Positions 1-13,424 of a stretch of 64,000 nt of DNA are shown one piece after another. Within the stretch, counting starts at the first letter, position 1. Each line of letters starts with the position of its first letter. Where the stretch lies: the NCBI GenBank assembly GCA_009741485.1, contig CM019214.1:2860004-2924003 (forward strand), read 5' to 3'. Source of the DNA: Malurus cyaneus samueli (taxonomy: Eukaryota; Chordata; Aves; Passeriformes; Maluridae). Both the position numbers and the translations under genes were made by a program. The notes below the pieces were generated by a model that saw only the letters and a list, made by a program, of their open reading frames with translations, was not told the DNA's origin and made no database searches.

Positions 1-93
1 GCTGAGCTGAGCTGAACCGAGCCCGTGCCCCGCTCGCCGCCGCCCGGCTCCAACCTCTCGGCGGGGCCGGGAACCGCTGCCCGCGGGTTGGCG

Positions 94-101
94 GGGGCGG
101 G
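94..101 (+). promoter_or_regulatory. GC box (Sp1/KLF-type site)
   Basis: The octamer GGGGCGGG matches the classic Sp1 core and lies 281 bp before the start codon. A second copy lies inside intron 1 at about 594. Such motifs are common by chance in CpG islands, so function is inference. Confidence 0.4.
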
Positions 102-177
102 AGGCGTCGGAGCGTGCCGCCCTCTTCTCTCCCTTCCTCCTCCTCCTCCTCCTCCCCCTCCCCGCCGAGCCGGCAAC

Positions 178-186
178 ATGAACTGA
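178..186 (+). other. Minimal upstream ORF (Met-Asn-stop)
   Basis: An ATG at 178 is followed by one AAC codon and TGA, giving a two-codon uORF. It has A at position -3, a favourable initiation context, and lies 195 nt before the main ATG. If the transcript starts upstream of 178, such a minimal uORF would be expected to tune scanning and reinitiation at the CNKSR2 start. Whether it is transcribed is not known from the sequence. Confidence 0.4.
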
Positions 187-782
<596 letters not shown>

Positions 783-3700
783 CGTGGCGATGGAGCCGCC
801 CCCAGGCGCGGGGGGACGCGGGGAGCGTGTCCGGCCGCTCCGGGCGGGTGCGGGTCAAAGGACCCGCAAATAAAAGTTGAGCCGAACGTGCGGAGCTCGC
901 CAGTGCTGGGGGACGGGGGGACAAGGCTGCGATCTCCCCCGACAGGAGGGGTCGGGGGGCGGCTGCTGGGGCTCTCCCCGCTGTCGGGTTCACCGTCCCC
1001 ATCCATCCCCCGGGGCGAAACTTGAAGATCCGTGATTGAAGGGAGCGCAAGCAATCCTCTGATCTGAGTGTGGTTGTTCCGCTGCTCCGCTTCTCCCGCT
1101 CCCTCACCTGTCCTCCCCTCAAATAAACTCGAATGGGAATAAAATTTGGACTTTTTGGAAACGCTTTTATTCTTTTATGTGTGCACGCCATTCTGACATG
1201 GCCTTAATGCTGTAATGTAAAAGATTTTTTTGCTGTGCGTTTTTTGTGTGTTTTTTTTCTTATTACCTTTGAGTTAGGCTGCAGCTGTGTTTTGAATAAA
1301 TCACCATCTAGTATTATATATCTTTTTATAAAGATAGAATGACCGGATGGGTACAAGTTTTGAACAACTGCTACATTGTGGGAGTTCTTTATAACATGCT
1401 GTGTGCTACTAATGTGACAGTTTCATCATCCTTAAAATTTCAGGCATATAGCATATGTTTTCAGTTATTCAATCCTGGCATTTATAGCTGTTGAGTTATA
1501 ATTGTATTTAGTAACATACGTAGTTTGCAGTTTCAGAAGCATTCTCACTCCATAGAATAATGATAACAAAGAATGATGTAGTGCTTCGTATCCTAAAAAA
1601 TTAATAAATATTGATAAAAAAAACTTGAAGGAGCTACAGATGATCAGTATTAAAAACAAACACTTTTCAACTTCAACATTTTTAAAGCTATTTAGCTTCT
1701 AACATTTTTGCCTGTCCAAAAAAAAAGATTGTGTAGTACTTTTTTATAATGAATGTCTGAGATACCTTCCCCATAATTTGGGGAATGCAGAAAAAATAAT
1801 GAATTTGCAGATAATGCATTTTTAAATCACTTAAAAAAATGAGATGCATCGAATACTTTTCATAAATGACAGGTGAAGTGCCTTGCACGCTCTGCTTTTG
1901 TGTTACATTATTATAAAATCAGTAATTTTAAAAGAACAGGCTAAATACTAGCATTAAGAATTATGCAGCTGGGTAAGGGTTTATAGTTAGAAACCTGTGA
2001 CTAACACTCAGAGCTGTAGATCTTTTAAAAACAGTCACGTAAACTTTACCAAAAAAAAGCAGGTATTGCAGTCATGCCCACCTTCTGGATTACGAAGCTT
2101 GCTTTTTACTATTTAACCTGAGTTTTTTTTTTATGTGAATGCTCAATTGTTTCTCTGGAGGACTTTCATTTTTACCAAGCGAATGCACATATGTTGCTTC
2201 TTGGTCCCATTTGTTCATTTTGTATTCTGTGTAGCATATGAACCTTCACTTAGGTGGTGGAAGGAGATAAAACACCTGCCTGTGACTGGTACTGTTCAAG
2301 GAAAACCACCCAGGTAGCCACTCTAGTTTCAGAAGTTGAGCCTGGAAACAAGTATGACCAGTAGCTTTGGGCAGGTCTGCTCCTGCCAGATGGGTCACAC
2401 CTTGCTAAGTTTGGAGGAAGGATGCTAAAGGATGAGGGCAAGTGGTCTTTGCTGAAACAACTTTGTTTTCCTTAGAGTGTTACAAACATTGTTACTGAAA
2501 TCCATGTGAAAAAAATGTTCTTCTGCTGCTTTAAGTGCATTGTCTCCAGCAAATTGCATTTCTGAAAGTCCCCAAAATAGCTTATTTGTGTATTAAGATG
2601 TTTGTTTGATGAGTGAAACATGAATGTGGCTGTCATGAGAACTTTTGGAGGAGTGCATTAGTGGTCTTTGCATTAGCAGCAGTCAAGTCTGGTTTGCATA
2701 AATTGCATTGAACTTCAAGATGTAAGAATATTTTGCTGACTTACTGGGCTTATTTTACAGAATTATGAATATTGAACTTGGATTTAACCTCTTCCTTGAA
2801 GTAAGCGTGCTGCTATGTCAGATGCCTGCTCAGAGCAGCTGTGTAAAGAGCATTCTTCCAAATAGATTTTGATGTTCAAAGCAAAATCTTTTCTGAAAAA
2901 GGAAAATCCTACCGTTCAACATTGTTTACAGTTATCTGAAAGTGAGGGGAAATGAAACACTTTAGATTTTATTGCTCTCAGTGTTTTTGTGATGGTCTTG
3001 TTGGTATGACCTGAACATTTGCAATAAAAGGCCTCATCTGGAATTCTTTATTTAGGCAAAAGAACCATTACCTCAGTGGCATTTTGTTCAGGGTAGTGAT
3101 AAAGCATTGGGACTTAAATTACAAATGTGAGAAATGAACATGGGGAAAGCATTTCCACTCAAAGGGTTAGATAAAAGTGCCAAGCTCTGGACTGGATATC
3201 TGTGTAGGAGACAGGCTTAAGGGTGGGTATTTGTGAGAAGAAAGCCATTTCTCCAGTATCTTGTCAGTTTTTAATTCCTTGATATACACAGTTGGTCGAT
3301 GGATCCCTTTAATAACCAAACTCCAAAGCTGCTGAGATACAGTTGTACCTGGAAATTGGTTATACAAATAAGCAACTATCTGAATTTTAACAGTGAAAAT
3401 ATGTACAATAAGAAGTTGTGGATGAAAGAACCAGTTAAAACTTTGCAAATGAAAGGGACAAAGCATATGTCAGCATATGGTTTAAAGTGAACCCACTTTA
3501 AAGAGAGAAGATTTAACTGTCATAGAGCTGGAAAAAGAGTAGATGGATTAGCTCATCTCTCCCACAGGATGGCATATTGTACATGGAGCATAAAATGAGT
3601 AAATTGATTCAAACCATGCACTGTGGTGCTCTTTGTGTATGTATTACTAATTTTAAAGGTCCTGCATGGATCAGTGAGTTAGAGTGTGTTAGTCACCTCC

Positions 3701-4405
3701 TGTGCCTCCCCTCTGGAGCACACGTGTGGATTCCACTGCTGTGTCACGAGATGGGAGCGTCGTGGAGCATCATGGCTTTCACTCAAACGTGCCAGATTGG
3801 TTTAGATTTCTGAGGTGTGAGAACACTCAGTGACTTACCAAACACTCAGTTACTCACCAAACATCAGTATGTTTTCAGCTGAGTCTCCTGATTTAATTTA
3901 TTTGGTCTGAGGTTATTGATAATTGCTGTATTTTGATAAGGGCTTGCTGTTTTTGACAGCATTCTAATTTTAATTCAGTACCAATCTCTCAGTTGCGGAA
4001 TCTGTTCAAAAAGGCAATCCACCTGAAAAAAAAAATCGATATTACTTTATCTAACAAAGCTTAAATATTTATTTTTTTCTTGCTGAATGACAGCTCATAG
4101 AGCTTATACTAAGCTCATACAGCTTAAACTGTTGTCATGGTAGTTGTACACAAGGAGCTGACATCGAAGGCATGGGGTTGCCCTTAAAGGTTTCTAACAC
4201 TGAGGAGTGGGGGCTTTTTACCTCTATAAAGTCTACTCTGCCAGGGTTTAGAAGGATGTAAATATTTGGAAGGACTGGGGGGAAGAAAAGGAACTAGCAA
4301 AGTGAACTCAAAATGCAAAAGTTCCCCATCTGGATGGTTGAATATTGCGTGGGTTTGAGCAGTGAGCTTCAGTCTGCTCTTTGTGTGCTAAACTCATTGT
4401 TATTT

Positions 4406-4479
4406 GAAAGTAATAAGAATTTCAGTCAGACAAATTGGGGGACTTTTTGGAGAGGGGAGTTTATACAAAGGCAGGTAGT
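4406..4479 (+). repeat. Dispersed 75-bp direct repeat, copy 1
   Basis: This segment recurs at 5568-5642, about 1.16 kb away in the same orientation, with about two differences. It is not a repeat family I recognise. It may be a local duplication or a pair of short interspersed copies. Confidence 0.85.
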
Positions 4480-5006
4480 TTGAGTCCATTTTCAGTGGCC
4501 TGTGTGTTTGCAGAGTCATCATGGGCTGCCCAAAGGTGTACTGGGAACTGCATGTTAACCAGCAAGAAAATACAGGAGTTTCTTGGAGTGCTCTGAAAAT
4601 AAATATTCCAATGCTTGATGATGATTTTTAAAAGAATATTGCCACGGGGATGCTCCTGCTCCTGTTTGTGTGTGTGCAGAGCCCTAGGACTGAGGGCTGA
4701 ACCAGTAGCTGGTATCAGGGAAGCTCATCAGTGAAGTCCCAAATTCTCTCACAGCACTGGGATTTAGCAGATGGTTTAGGCCTTAAAAACAAAAGGATGA
4801 ATCCTGTGTTCAGGGTCACCTGCCTCATTTTTGGCCTTGGCTTTCTCTAAAGAAGACTGATGTGGACTGAGTTGAGGGGAGAGCTTTTTTCTGGAGTGTG
4901 GGATGGGCTGCAGTGCTACAAAGGCATGTGAACACCTATTTCATGGTAAAGAGAAGATACATTCCACAAATGTATCTGCCTCATTTAAGGCTTTGAATTT
5001 TCTCCA

Positions 5007-5008
<2 letters not shown>

Positions 5009-5053
<45 letters not shown>
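5009..5053. repeat. Poly-T tract of 45 bases
   Basis: This is an uninterrupted T run on the + strand, the longest homopolymer in the window. No retroposed gene or SINE is visible on its 3' side, so I call it a homopolymer microsatellite. Exact length is prone to sequencing error. Confidence 0.9.
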
Positions 5054-5054
<1 letters not shown>

Positions 5055-5567
5055 TCTATTATGTTAAAGTTCTTTCGTATGCTACTTCCCTTCATATTGG
5101 TTTTGGCAGGGCCCTTAAAAATTGTGGCTGTTATAAATGATAGGGAAAAGGCTGAGTTGTCTCGAGAAACAAAGGCTGGATGAGAGGATGAAAAAACCAC
5201 TTGGATTCTGAAAGTTTCACTCCTTGTCAAGTGTGTGTAGGTGACTGATGAGCTTCAGAATAGTCATCAACTTAATAGTCATTGCTAAGTGCCATATGTG
5301 GAATAGATCAGGTATTTCACAATTTATCAGCATTAAACTGCTATATTCTTTCTCCAAAGTAAAGCAAACTGAAGTTTTACAGTATCAGAGGGTACATGTA
5401 GTACTCCATTAACTTTGAAGTGATGCTATTAAATGGATTTATGACTTTTACTGTAATGCCTAGCAAAAAAAAAAGCTATAGAAAAATATGAAATAATGCC
5501 ATAGTTGGAGTTTAATTTTGATAAACACACAGTCTATTTAATTTATAGATAGTTACTTTATTTGTAA

Positions 5568-5642
5568 GAAAGTAACAAGAATTTCAGTCAGACAAATTGG
5601 GGGGACTTTTTGGAGAGGGGAGTTTATACAAAGGCAGGTAGT
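5568..5642 (+). repeat. Dispersed 75-bp direct repeat, copy 2
   Basis: This is the partner of 4406-4479. It has one extra G in a G run and a T/C change near the left end. Flanks on both sides are unrelated to those of copy 1. Confidence 0.85.
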
Positions 5643-8600
5643 CAAGAGTGAAACTGTGCTATTCCAAACTTTAGTTTTAAGGACTCCAGCTTAAAAACTG
5701 TATTGAAACCAGTCCTGGAAGAGCCCTCTTTCTCTCTCTCTGTCTCTCTAGTTTGTTTATTTTACCTGTGGATCTCTCACTTTTTGCTTGCCCTTCTGAC
5801 ATTAGGACTTTTCACAGTGTCAGTGGCCACCACATCAATCACAGTGAAGTGTTTTAGGGAATCTTTGTGATTAGAAAACCTCCTGTCATTGTTTATCAGC
5901 AGAAAATGAAACTGCAGTTTGCAACTGGGATGTGTCAAAGCCCAACAGCCGGGTGTTGCCATAGCAAAGGCGATGTTACATAAGCAGCCACTCTGCAAAT
6001 AATTCATGCAGCCAAATTTTAAGCATAGCATGAGAATTCATTTTCTAAATTTATGATCTTTTTTAGGAGGGAGCTTTCCTAGATGAGGTCATCTCAGTTG
6101 CTACTGAAATGGATGTGCAGAGTTGTGAAGCTCTTTTAGGACTGCCCGTTTACACCTTTATTTTGTTTGAACATATTGTTCTGTTTCTGAAACATCTGTT
6201 AGTTTAAATATGGCCTCACAAGATGTTTTCTCAAATGGTTTTTTTGCAACAGTTCGGTAAAGCTCTGTATTTTGATCTTCTTCAAATTTATTTGCACAAT
6301 GCAATATTAAAGCAAGCAATTTACAAATGCCTTTTCTGGTTAATGGGTGTCAAGAATTTTGCAAGGCAGCAATATAAACCAGCTCACTTTTCAGATGAGA
6401 GGATTGAAATACATATACAGATGTATTTTTAGAATCTTTTCAAGCAGTTGTCTTGAAGCACTCCAACAATAATAACCCAGGCAGTTTTATCTTCTAACCC
6501 CCAAATTGGCAAATGGTCCAGCCTTTCAGTCTGTTCTGCAGAAATGTGGATAACTGTTTAATCTCTGTAAAGTTACTGGAGCTTTTGATTGTACTGTATT
6601 TCCCAGAGTCAAGTAGGAATATTTGTTACCATTTTGCAGAGGAATGGGGAGAAACTGTTTCCTGAGAAATTTTTCCCTGTATGGGCTTGTATTTAAAGGT
6701 ATGCAACAAGGAAAAAGAGCTTATTCTTTAAGGTTTCCATTCTGTGTAACTGCTCATTTGTTTTTCCAGGAAGTTTCACTATCCTTGTTAAATCATAACT
6801 ATATTGAGGATCACTTGTAGCAAGCACTTACCTTCAGCAGGATAACAACTTTCAATTTTTAGATCCTAATAAAGCAAAATGGGCTGCTTTCACACTTTTA
6901 GCTCAAATAATTTACTTAATTAATACTTTAAACCTTCAGTTAAGAAGCTGAATAATTATCAAGACAAATGCTGAAGGATGAGAATTCCTAAATACCTTAT
7001 TAAAAAATCCTCTCTGGAAATGCTGTGTTGGGAAACTCTTAGCCACATTTTCTTCACTGATCTCTTCCAGCTTTCCAAACAAATCTGCTTTCTCCAAAAA
7101 GATGAAGTAAGGAGATGGGGGTGAGTTGTATTTTTTCAGAAGAAAAACGTTGGGAGCCCAATATTAGGCTTATATTGTAAGAAATCCACTGCCACATGAA
7201 CCTGCTTGCAGCACTGTCCATTTCTTGTTGTGAGACAGATCTAGCAGGGAAGTTCTTCTTAAATTTAAAATAGCTGTCTGTCCAAGAGCAAGCATCTGCT
7301 GCTCCATGGAATGTTCCTTTCCTGCAGATGAAAAACAGAGATCCATAGGAATGGGGCACCCAAAATCTGGAATGCTGAATGCACATCCATCCTCATGCAC
7401 ATTTTTGCCCTTCCTGTGTATGGTCTTTTGCAGATATGTGGCAGACAGAATTAATTTTTCCTTGGGGCTTCCAATGCAGGCATTTTTCTTATGTGAATAG
7501 AGTTCAGCACTATCTATTTCAAGTCATTTTGTAGTACTGGAGGCTTCAAAATCTACCCCATTTTGTGCTACTTATCTGCCAAATAATGTTATCTTGAAGC
7601 AAATAGCTGTGGATGTGATCTTGTAGGATGCTTGGCATTTCCAGTTTATCCTTTCAGTAGAAATTTAGGACACTTGGTACCTCAGATGAAGTGGCTACAG
7701 CAGTAATTTCAAAGTGTTTGGCCTTACATGATTAACATCTGCTACAGTGCCATATGGTGGGAATTTCCAAGTAAACTATTAATTAATATAGGAGTGCACC
7801 AAAGTAAACCTTAATTAAACTATATTCAGCTGAAGGGTATTATTTTAATATAGTGAGATGCAAAGTGTGTACTTTTGTATTGATACCTCTTTCTGTTGTG
7901 TGAAGAAGAGGGAAAGATGTTGATGAGGATTAATTGAGCCTTTAAATTGAAGATTCAAGTAGCTTTTAAAATAAATGGTTTATGACATTACTGGTTTTGT
8001 TAAAGTATAAAACTTATTTTTAGTTTGGCCAGATCCACCAGTTGCCAGTAGCTACAGCTATAAATGACCTATTTTTAAATAGGTATTTTTTTCCCTGTCT
8101 TCTTTTCCTTCCTTCTCTCCTGACAATCTCCACATCAATAAGAAGGTGAAGAAAGCCTTCCACTGTATATTGAGGCCAGGTAAATATAGGTGGGACACCT
8201 GAGTAATTCACCAGATGGCATTCTTCCCTCTGAGTCAACACTGAAACCCTTCATGGGAATGAGAAGGGAAATTAGTCATTTTAGGGAGATGCTAACCTGA
8301 AATCTTGACCAGGTGTGGTTGCTGAGGACTGTCTGGCATTCTTCATAGTCCTGGGAGAATAGGCTGTAGCACGCTGATTAAATTCCATGTTAATAATTAA
8401 GATCTTTGTAACTGGATTCCCCTGGTTGATATCCATTACTGACATGCACCTGCCTCACTTTCTGTAATTGCTTTATAGTTTTGTTGGTTGTTTTCATATA
8501 GTTGACAGTTTGATTTGCATGATGCAGTGCTGTTTTGTCCTTGTTTTGTTTGGGATTTTTCTGTTTCAAGGAATATCCATAGAGGGATTTGTTGTGCACC

Positions 8601-9847
8601 AAGTAGAAGTTGCTCTCTAAAAAAAATCTTAGTTTGTGTTGTGAATCTGCACTTGTCCTGATTTGTGTACACCTTTTAAACACCAAATAAATTACAATTT
8701 TCTTCTTGCTTGGTCTGAGTGAAGATTTTCTGGAGATTTTTTGTGAGATATTCAGAAAGAACCTTCTTGAGTGTTCAGCACTGGCTGACTTTGGCTGTCT
8801 TGTTTATTGTTACTTTGTCATCATGGATTGAACCATGTGCCCCTTTTCTCTTCTGAGGTCAAGAATGACTCTTTTTTGTGTTTTTTTTTTACTAGACCTA
8901 ATATGAAAAGAACCCAAATGAATGTGTTAGCGTGTTTTTATTTTGGTAGTCCAATTCTATTAGTTTTCAAAACTTTCTGTCAATGCAGGTTGACATTACT
9001 GCTTTTCAAGAGGTGTTAATTATTTCAAATTTTGCAGTCTTCAGTATTTTCAAATAACAATATGTGCTAGTTTAACCTAGAATGTGGAGGCTTAATGTGT
9101 CTTAAATTTCTTTTAATGTTTTTTTGATATCATATTGAGTATTGTGCCCTACAAGGCCTCTTGAAAATACCAGCAGTCTCTAATTTCACTGTTGGGTACT
9201 GCACTTCAAAAGCAGATGTAGTTTTTGTTACTTCAGTTATCATTTCATTGTATGTTTTAAACTGTCTGGCTCTTAGCTATTATTTTAGTTTGTGGTTAAA
9301 AGCCCATTTCTAGAGCCCTGATAACTGAGTCCAAGAGCACAGTGTAGTGTGAATAATTTGTGGATTTGACAGAGATTCAACCTGGAAGTGCAGTCATTAC
9401 ACATAAAAAAATTCCATATAAATGTCAATTCTGAAAAGTTGAAGGACACAAGGCAGATTATCACTAAAAAGAAAAATAAGACTGGTCTATGACAGGACTC
9501 CTCGAGAGCAAATAAACCCAGTTTTTAAAAGGACTTGATAGTTCATAGCCTTCAAAGGACTGTTTTAAATATGAGTTCTTCATCAAACTTCATTACTGAC
9601 AAAGCATTTGAATGCCTAATGAGGTATGGTGAAGCTACTGTTGGCAACTATAGAAATCATAATGATGTATATGTAATCATGAAGCTTCTGTATTTCCTAT
9701 GGTTACCACATTTTCTTGTTGGTTTGTTAGGATTTTTTTCGCATGTATTTTTTGTTATTGTTGTTTGGGGTTTTTTTAAAAAAATAATTTGGTTTTGCTG
9801 TTCCTGCTGACTGCCTTGGCTTGAATAAGAAGAGTGGAGGCAGTGAA

Positions 9848-10101
9848 GGAGTGGTAATTCTCACTGAATTGGTGTTGGATCTCTGGAGTCACCCATTCCA
9901 ACTCCTCTTCCAAGGCAGGGTCACCAAAGATGGGCTTTGAAATGTCCAGAGAGGAAAACTCCACAACCTCCAGGGCAGCTGCAGCATTACCTGGATTTCC
10001 AGATAAAAAAACTAAAGTTCCGGTGCTCTGCCACCCTCATTGTAAAGAATTCTTCCTCATGTTGAGGTGGAATTTATGGGCATTGCAGGGGTCGAAAGGC
10101 A
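9848..10101 (-). mobile_element. CR1 LINE fragment (ORF2 C-terminus and 3' UTR)
   Basis: On the minus strand, decayed frames show the C-terminal CR1 ORF2 signature (HLNMRK, then EVVEFSSLDISKP) followed by 3' UTR sequence. These words are typical of avian CR1 non-LTR retrotransposons. The copy is 5' truncated, as CR1 copies usually are, and carries frameshifts. It is inactive and lies antisense to CNKSR2. Confidence 0.75.
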
Positions 10102-10506
10102 GTTTCTTTTTCAGTTACTAAAATTTTGCAAAGTTAGTTTAGAAGGAGCTCAGCAATATTTTGGTTGATCTGTCTTGGACAATAAAACCCTCTCCTGTTA
10201 TTTCTGTGGGCATCATCAGCTTCTCTCTTGCATCCTCTCTTGTCACTCAGCTGACTTTAAGCTGTGCTGAGCTATCCAATTACCAACTGGAGGTAATTAA
10301 TGCTAATGAGCAGACAGGGTAATTAATGCTGGCCTTTTTTAGCAGTTTGTGGGGTTTCAGGGCTCTTCCTGACCACGTTGCCTTCCAGAGCAGGGCAGTG
10401 ATGCTCTGTAGGTGGCTGCAGAAAAATTCTGTCCTGAATGTTTTTCACCTCTGCAGGTCTGAGCACATTCCTCTTTAGAGGCTACATGACTGTATCACAC
10501 GGTTTG

Positions 10507-10510
<4 letters not shown>

Positions 10511-10538
<28 letters not shown>
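10511..10538. repeat. Poly-T tract of 28 bases
   Basis: This is a pure T run followed by GTGTGT on the + strand. No associated retroposed sequence is recognised. Confidence 0.85.
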
Positions 10539-13138
10539 GTGTGTAATAGAGTAACTGAAAATACAACTTCAGTATGTGACAGGTCCCTTCAAACACCCAA
10601 AAATTAATTAAAATTTGTTTTCTAGCTTGAAAGAAGATAAAGCTGAATACAAGCTTTGCTGTCCAGTCCCTTATAAAAATATTTTAGAAGACCTTTACTT
10701 TAAAAAAACCATTTGTGTTTCAGTTGACAATATATTGTAGGCTGTGGTGGGAATGGTGACGTTTTAGCTTCAAAACATCCTCATAACTGTTCACCTGCAC
10801 ATGTATGAAGTCAGGCACGATTAAATAAGATCTAGAAATTGTAATATTGTAATTTCTTTAGATTTTCTCACTTTGTGTTCAGCAGTGTGGTGGGCAATTT
10901 ACTTGTATTTATCCCAAGAATTAAAATTGTAAAGCATAAACCTTTACCCTCTTGTTTCGTGCTCCCAAATACTATGAGGACTTTGCTGTTTTGATAAACC
11001 TTACTGAATCAAACTTAAAGGAATAATTACAGTGAGATATCTGAAGACAAAGATTTATGTTGGTTGGGGTTTAGTTTCAATCAATGGTAAAATTGTTAAA
11101 AAAATTGCAAGTGTATCTAATTTAGTTTTGTTAGAACCTTTGAAAGCCTTATAGCAAGTCACAAAGTTGTAACTCAAAGTTTTTCAGTTCAAAATATCTC
11201 AGTAATGTCAAGTGTTAAAACTCACTAGCAGGAAAGTGACTTTCAGATTACTGTCATTTGAAATGGGCAAATAAATAGAAGTAGCTTTTTAGTGGCATGA
11301 TTTGGCATTAAAATCTCTAGAGATTATTTTAAAAAAATTTGTTTCTTCTTGGTTTTCTTTGTTTGATGCTCACTCACTATTTTAGGATTTTTTTTTTTTG
11401 TCACTGTGGAACCACTCAAAATAATAAATAGTTTAGTGGTAAAATTATGCCATCAGTGTTGAGAAGAATAAATCCTTGTAGCTTCTGTAGAAGAACACAC
11501 CCTTCTTGAGTGGAATCAAGCACGCTAAGAACAATTTGACTTGAACTTTTGATGAGGTCTTAAATGTGCTTCTTTTAAAGTTATTATCATATGACAGATG
11601 GGGAGTAAGCTAGCTAGGAGTTCAGAGAGGTCAGATACGGTCAGCTATAAAGAATTGTCTGCCTGATTGGTTTTTTGGGTTTTTTTTTACCCTTTTTTTC
11701 CGCCTTCCCTTAATGACTTTTTGCTGTGACATATGTGACTTAATATTTAAGTTTGCTCTGTGCACTCTAATCCAATTGCTTTGTTTGGTCAAATTAATGT
11801 TTTTTTTTTTGTTTTGTTCTGAATTTTAGCTATTGGTTTTTGCATTAAATGTGCATATTTAATTAGGATATGTTATTAAAGATTAGATTCTCACAATGGG
11901 ATGTGTGCCAGCTCATGAAATGAAGTCATGCTTGTCAGGAGATAGTAAATAATAAGCTTAGTAAGGTTTAAAAGATGTGTCTTGCAAAACATTAGACCCT
12001 GTAATGAGTGCAAAGTGGCAGCAGCACATAAATACCAATTGTTTTTCGCCAGTGGATCTGTTTGAATATGAGTTTTCTTAATTTGAATTAAATTTTCTTT
12101 TACCAGTTTAATGGAACAAACAAGAAGGGATGTTTTTTTCTTTTCAGAAACCAGTTTCCCATCCCAGAACAATGGCTTGTTTTGAACTGAAGGGGAACAA
12201 TCCAGCATTCATGCAATATCTTGTAATCTCAGCTCACAAAACCACTTTAAAAAATAAGAAACTGCTGTCCAGTGAATCCCCATTTAACTACAAGGAGCAG
12301 TCTTGGATTCCCAGCTTTGCTTTCAGGGTTGTCTGTATTTTTTTCTTCATTTTATCCAAACTCTTTTAATACTCCTGGGAGCAAAATTGGGAGTTTGAGG
12401 TTCCCTGTGCTCAATGCCTTGAGCATCCGGGCTGGTGTGTGCATGGAGTGCCCAGGGTGGCACTGGCAGCAGCAGCATTTAGGGTCTGTCTCCATCCTAA
12501 TTTGATCAGACAAAAACTGCCTGCAATCATGCCCTGGGATCCTAAATTCAGGCATCTAATTTCTGTTTTAAAGTGCCTGAGTCTTTCTCCTTGGGCTTGG
12601 GCAGAGTGAGTCTTCTGCTAATAATGTGTGCAGTGGGCTCTGTGCTGATGTTTCTGATGTTGCCCCTGGTCCTTTTGGGAGAAGGAGCAGCTGCTGTGAC
12701 CCTTCTTTGGGGTGCACCTCCAGCCTGAAGCAGGGGGAAAATGGGAACATTATGTTGGATTTCAATTGTGTGATGTGGAAAGCAGTCACTTCAGTGGAGA
12801 GGAGAAAAAAAAGTGTGCTATGCATGCATATATATACTTAGTCACTTTTGTTTTTGTTTTATTATAAAATAATATACCCACAGCACATTGCTGTTATAAC
12901 TTCCACAGCTTGGAGCTGTAAGAATGCTCCTCCTATGATGATGGACAACAACTGTAATGAGTGGTTTGATCTGTGTTAGACTTTCATTCCTGTCCCCTGT
13001 GTGTGTGGGAAAACATGGGGGATGGAGAGGGAGGACCTGGGAAAGAGACGGGTCCCAAAAGGATAACAGGTGTCTTAAATGTCCATTTTTATTTTTCCTC
13101 TCCTTGTAAATTTGTCCCTATTTTGTTGCCCTCCCTGG

Positions 13139-13402
13139 TGTCGTAGTATTCTTAGCAGTTTGTAGTAATAAATCTGTTTTGCAATTTAAGTTATTCAGCC
13201 TGTCTGACCATTCTCTGGAGCACATACATATCTTTCTCTCAATTATGTTATGTTATCTGAAAGCCATAAATTTTTGTGTTAATTGGGCTTTTGCTCTCCT
13301 ATCTCCCTCTCTGGTGGGGGAAGGGAGAGAATATCAAAAGCACTATACCCAGAAGCACTGGGTATAGTGCTTTTGGCTTTCAGCACAGTCCAAACCACGA
13401 CA
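13139..13402 (+). mobile_element. Candidate LTR remnant (5' boundary uncertain)
   Basis: The segment ends in CCACGACA, four bases before a primer-binding-site match, which is where a retroviral 5' LTR should end. The best candidate start is TGTCGTAG at 13139, which pairs with CCACGACA as a short imperfect inverted terminus. An AATAAA lies at 13167, unusually early for an LTR, so the true 5' end may be further upstream. No gag or pol sequence follows. Family is not assigned. Confidence 0.45.
13335..13375. repeat. Perfect 16-bp inverted repeat with 9-base loop
   Basis: Arms at 13335-13350 and 13360-13375 are exactly complementary around a nine-base spacer. They could form a stable hairpin in RNA. 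It lies within the candidate LTR, about 30 bp before its 3' end, so it may be a structural element of the LTR transcript. Confidence 0.85.
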
Positions 13403-13406
13403 TTTT

Positions 13407-13424
13407 TGGTGCCGTGACTCGGAT
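13407..13424 (+). other. Retroviral primer binding site, tRNA-His type
   Basis: The 18 bases TGGTGCCGTGACTCGGAT are complementary to the 3' end of tRNA-His, the priming tRNA of HERV-H-like elements (established knowledge). They start four bases after an LTR-like CA terminus, the correct geometry for a PBS. A second CCACGACA terminus occurs at 13446-13453. The internal retroviral region is missing. Confidence 0.65.
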
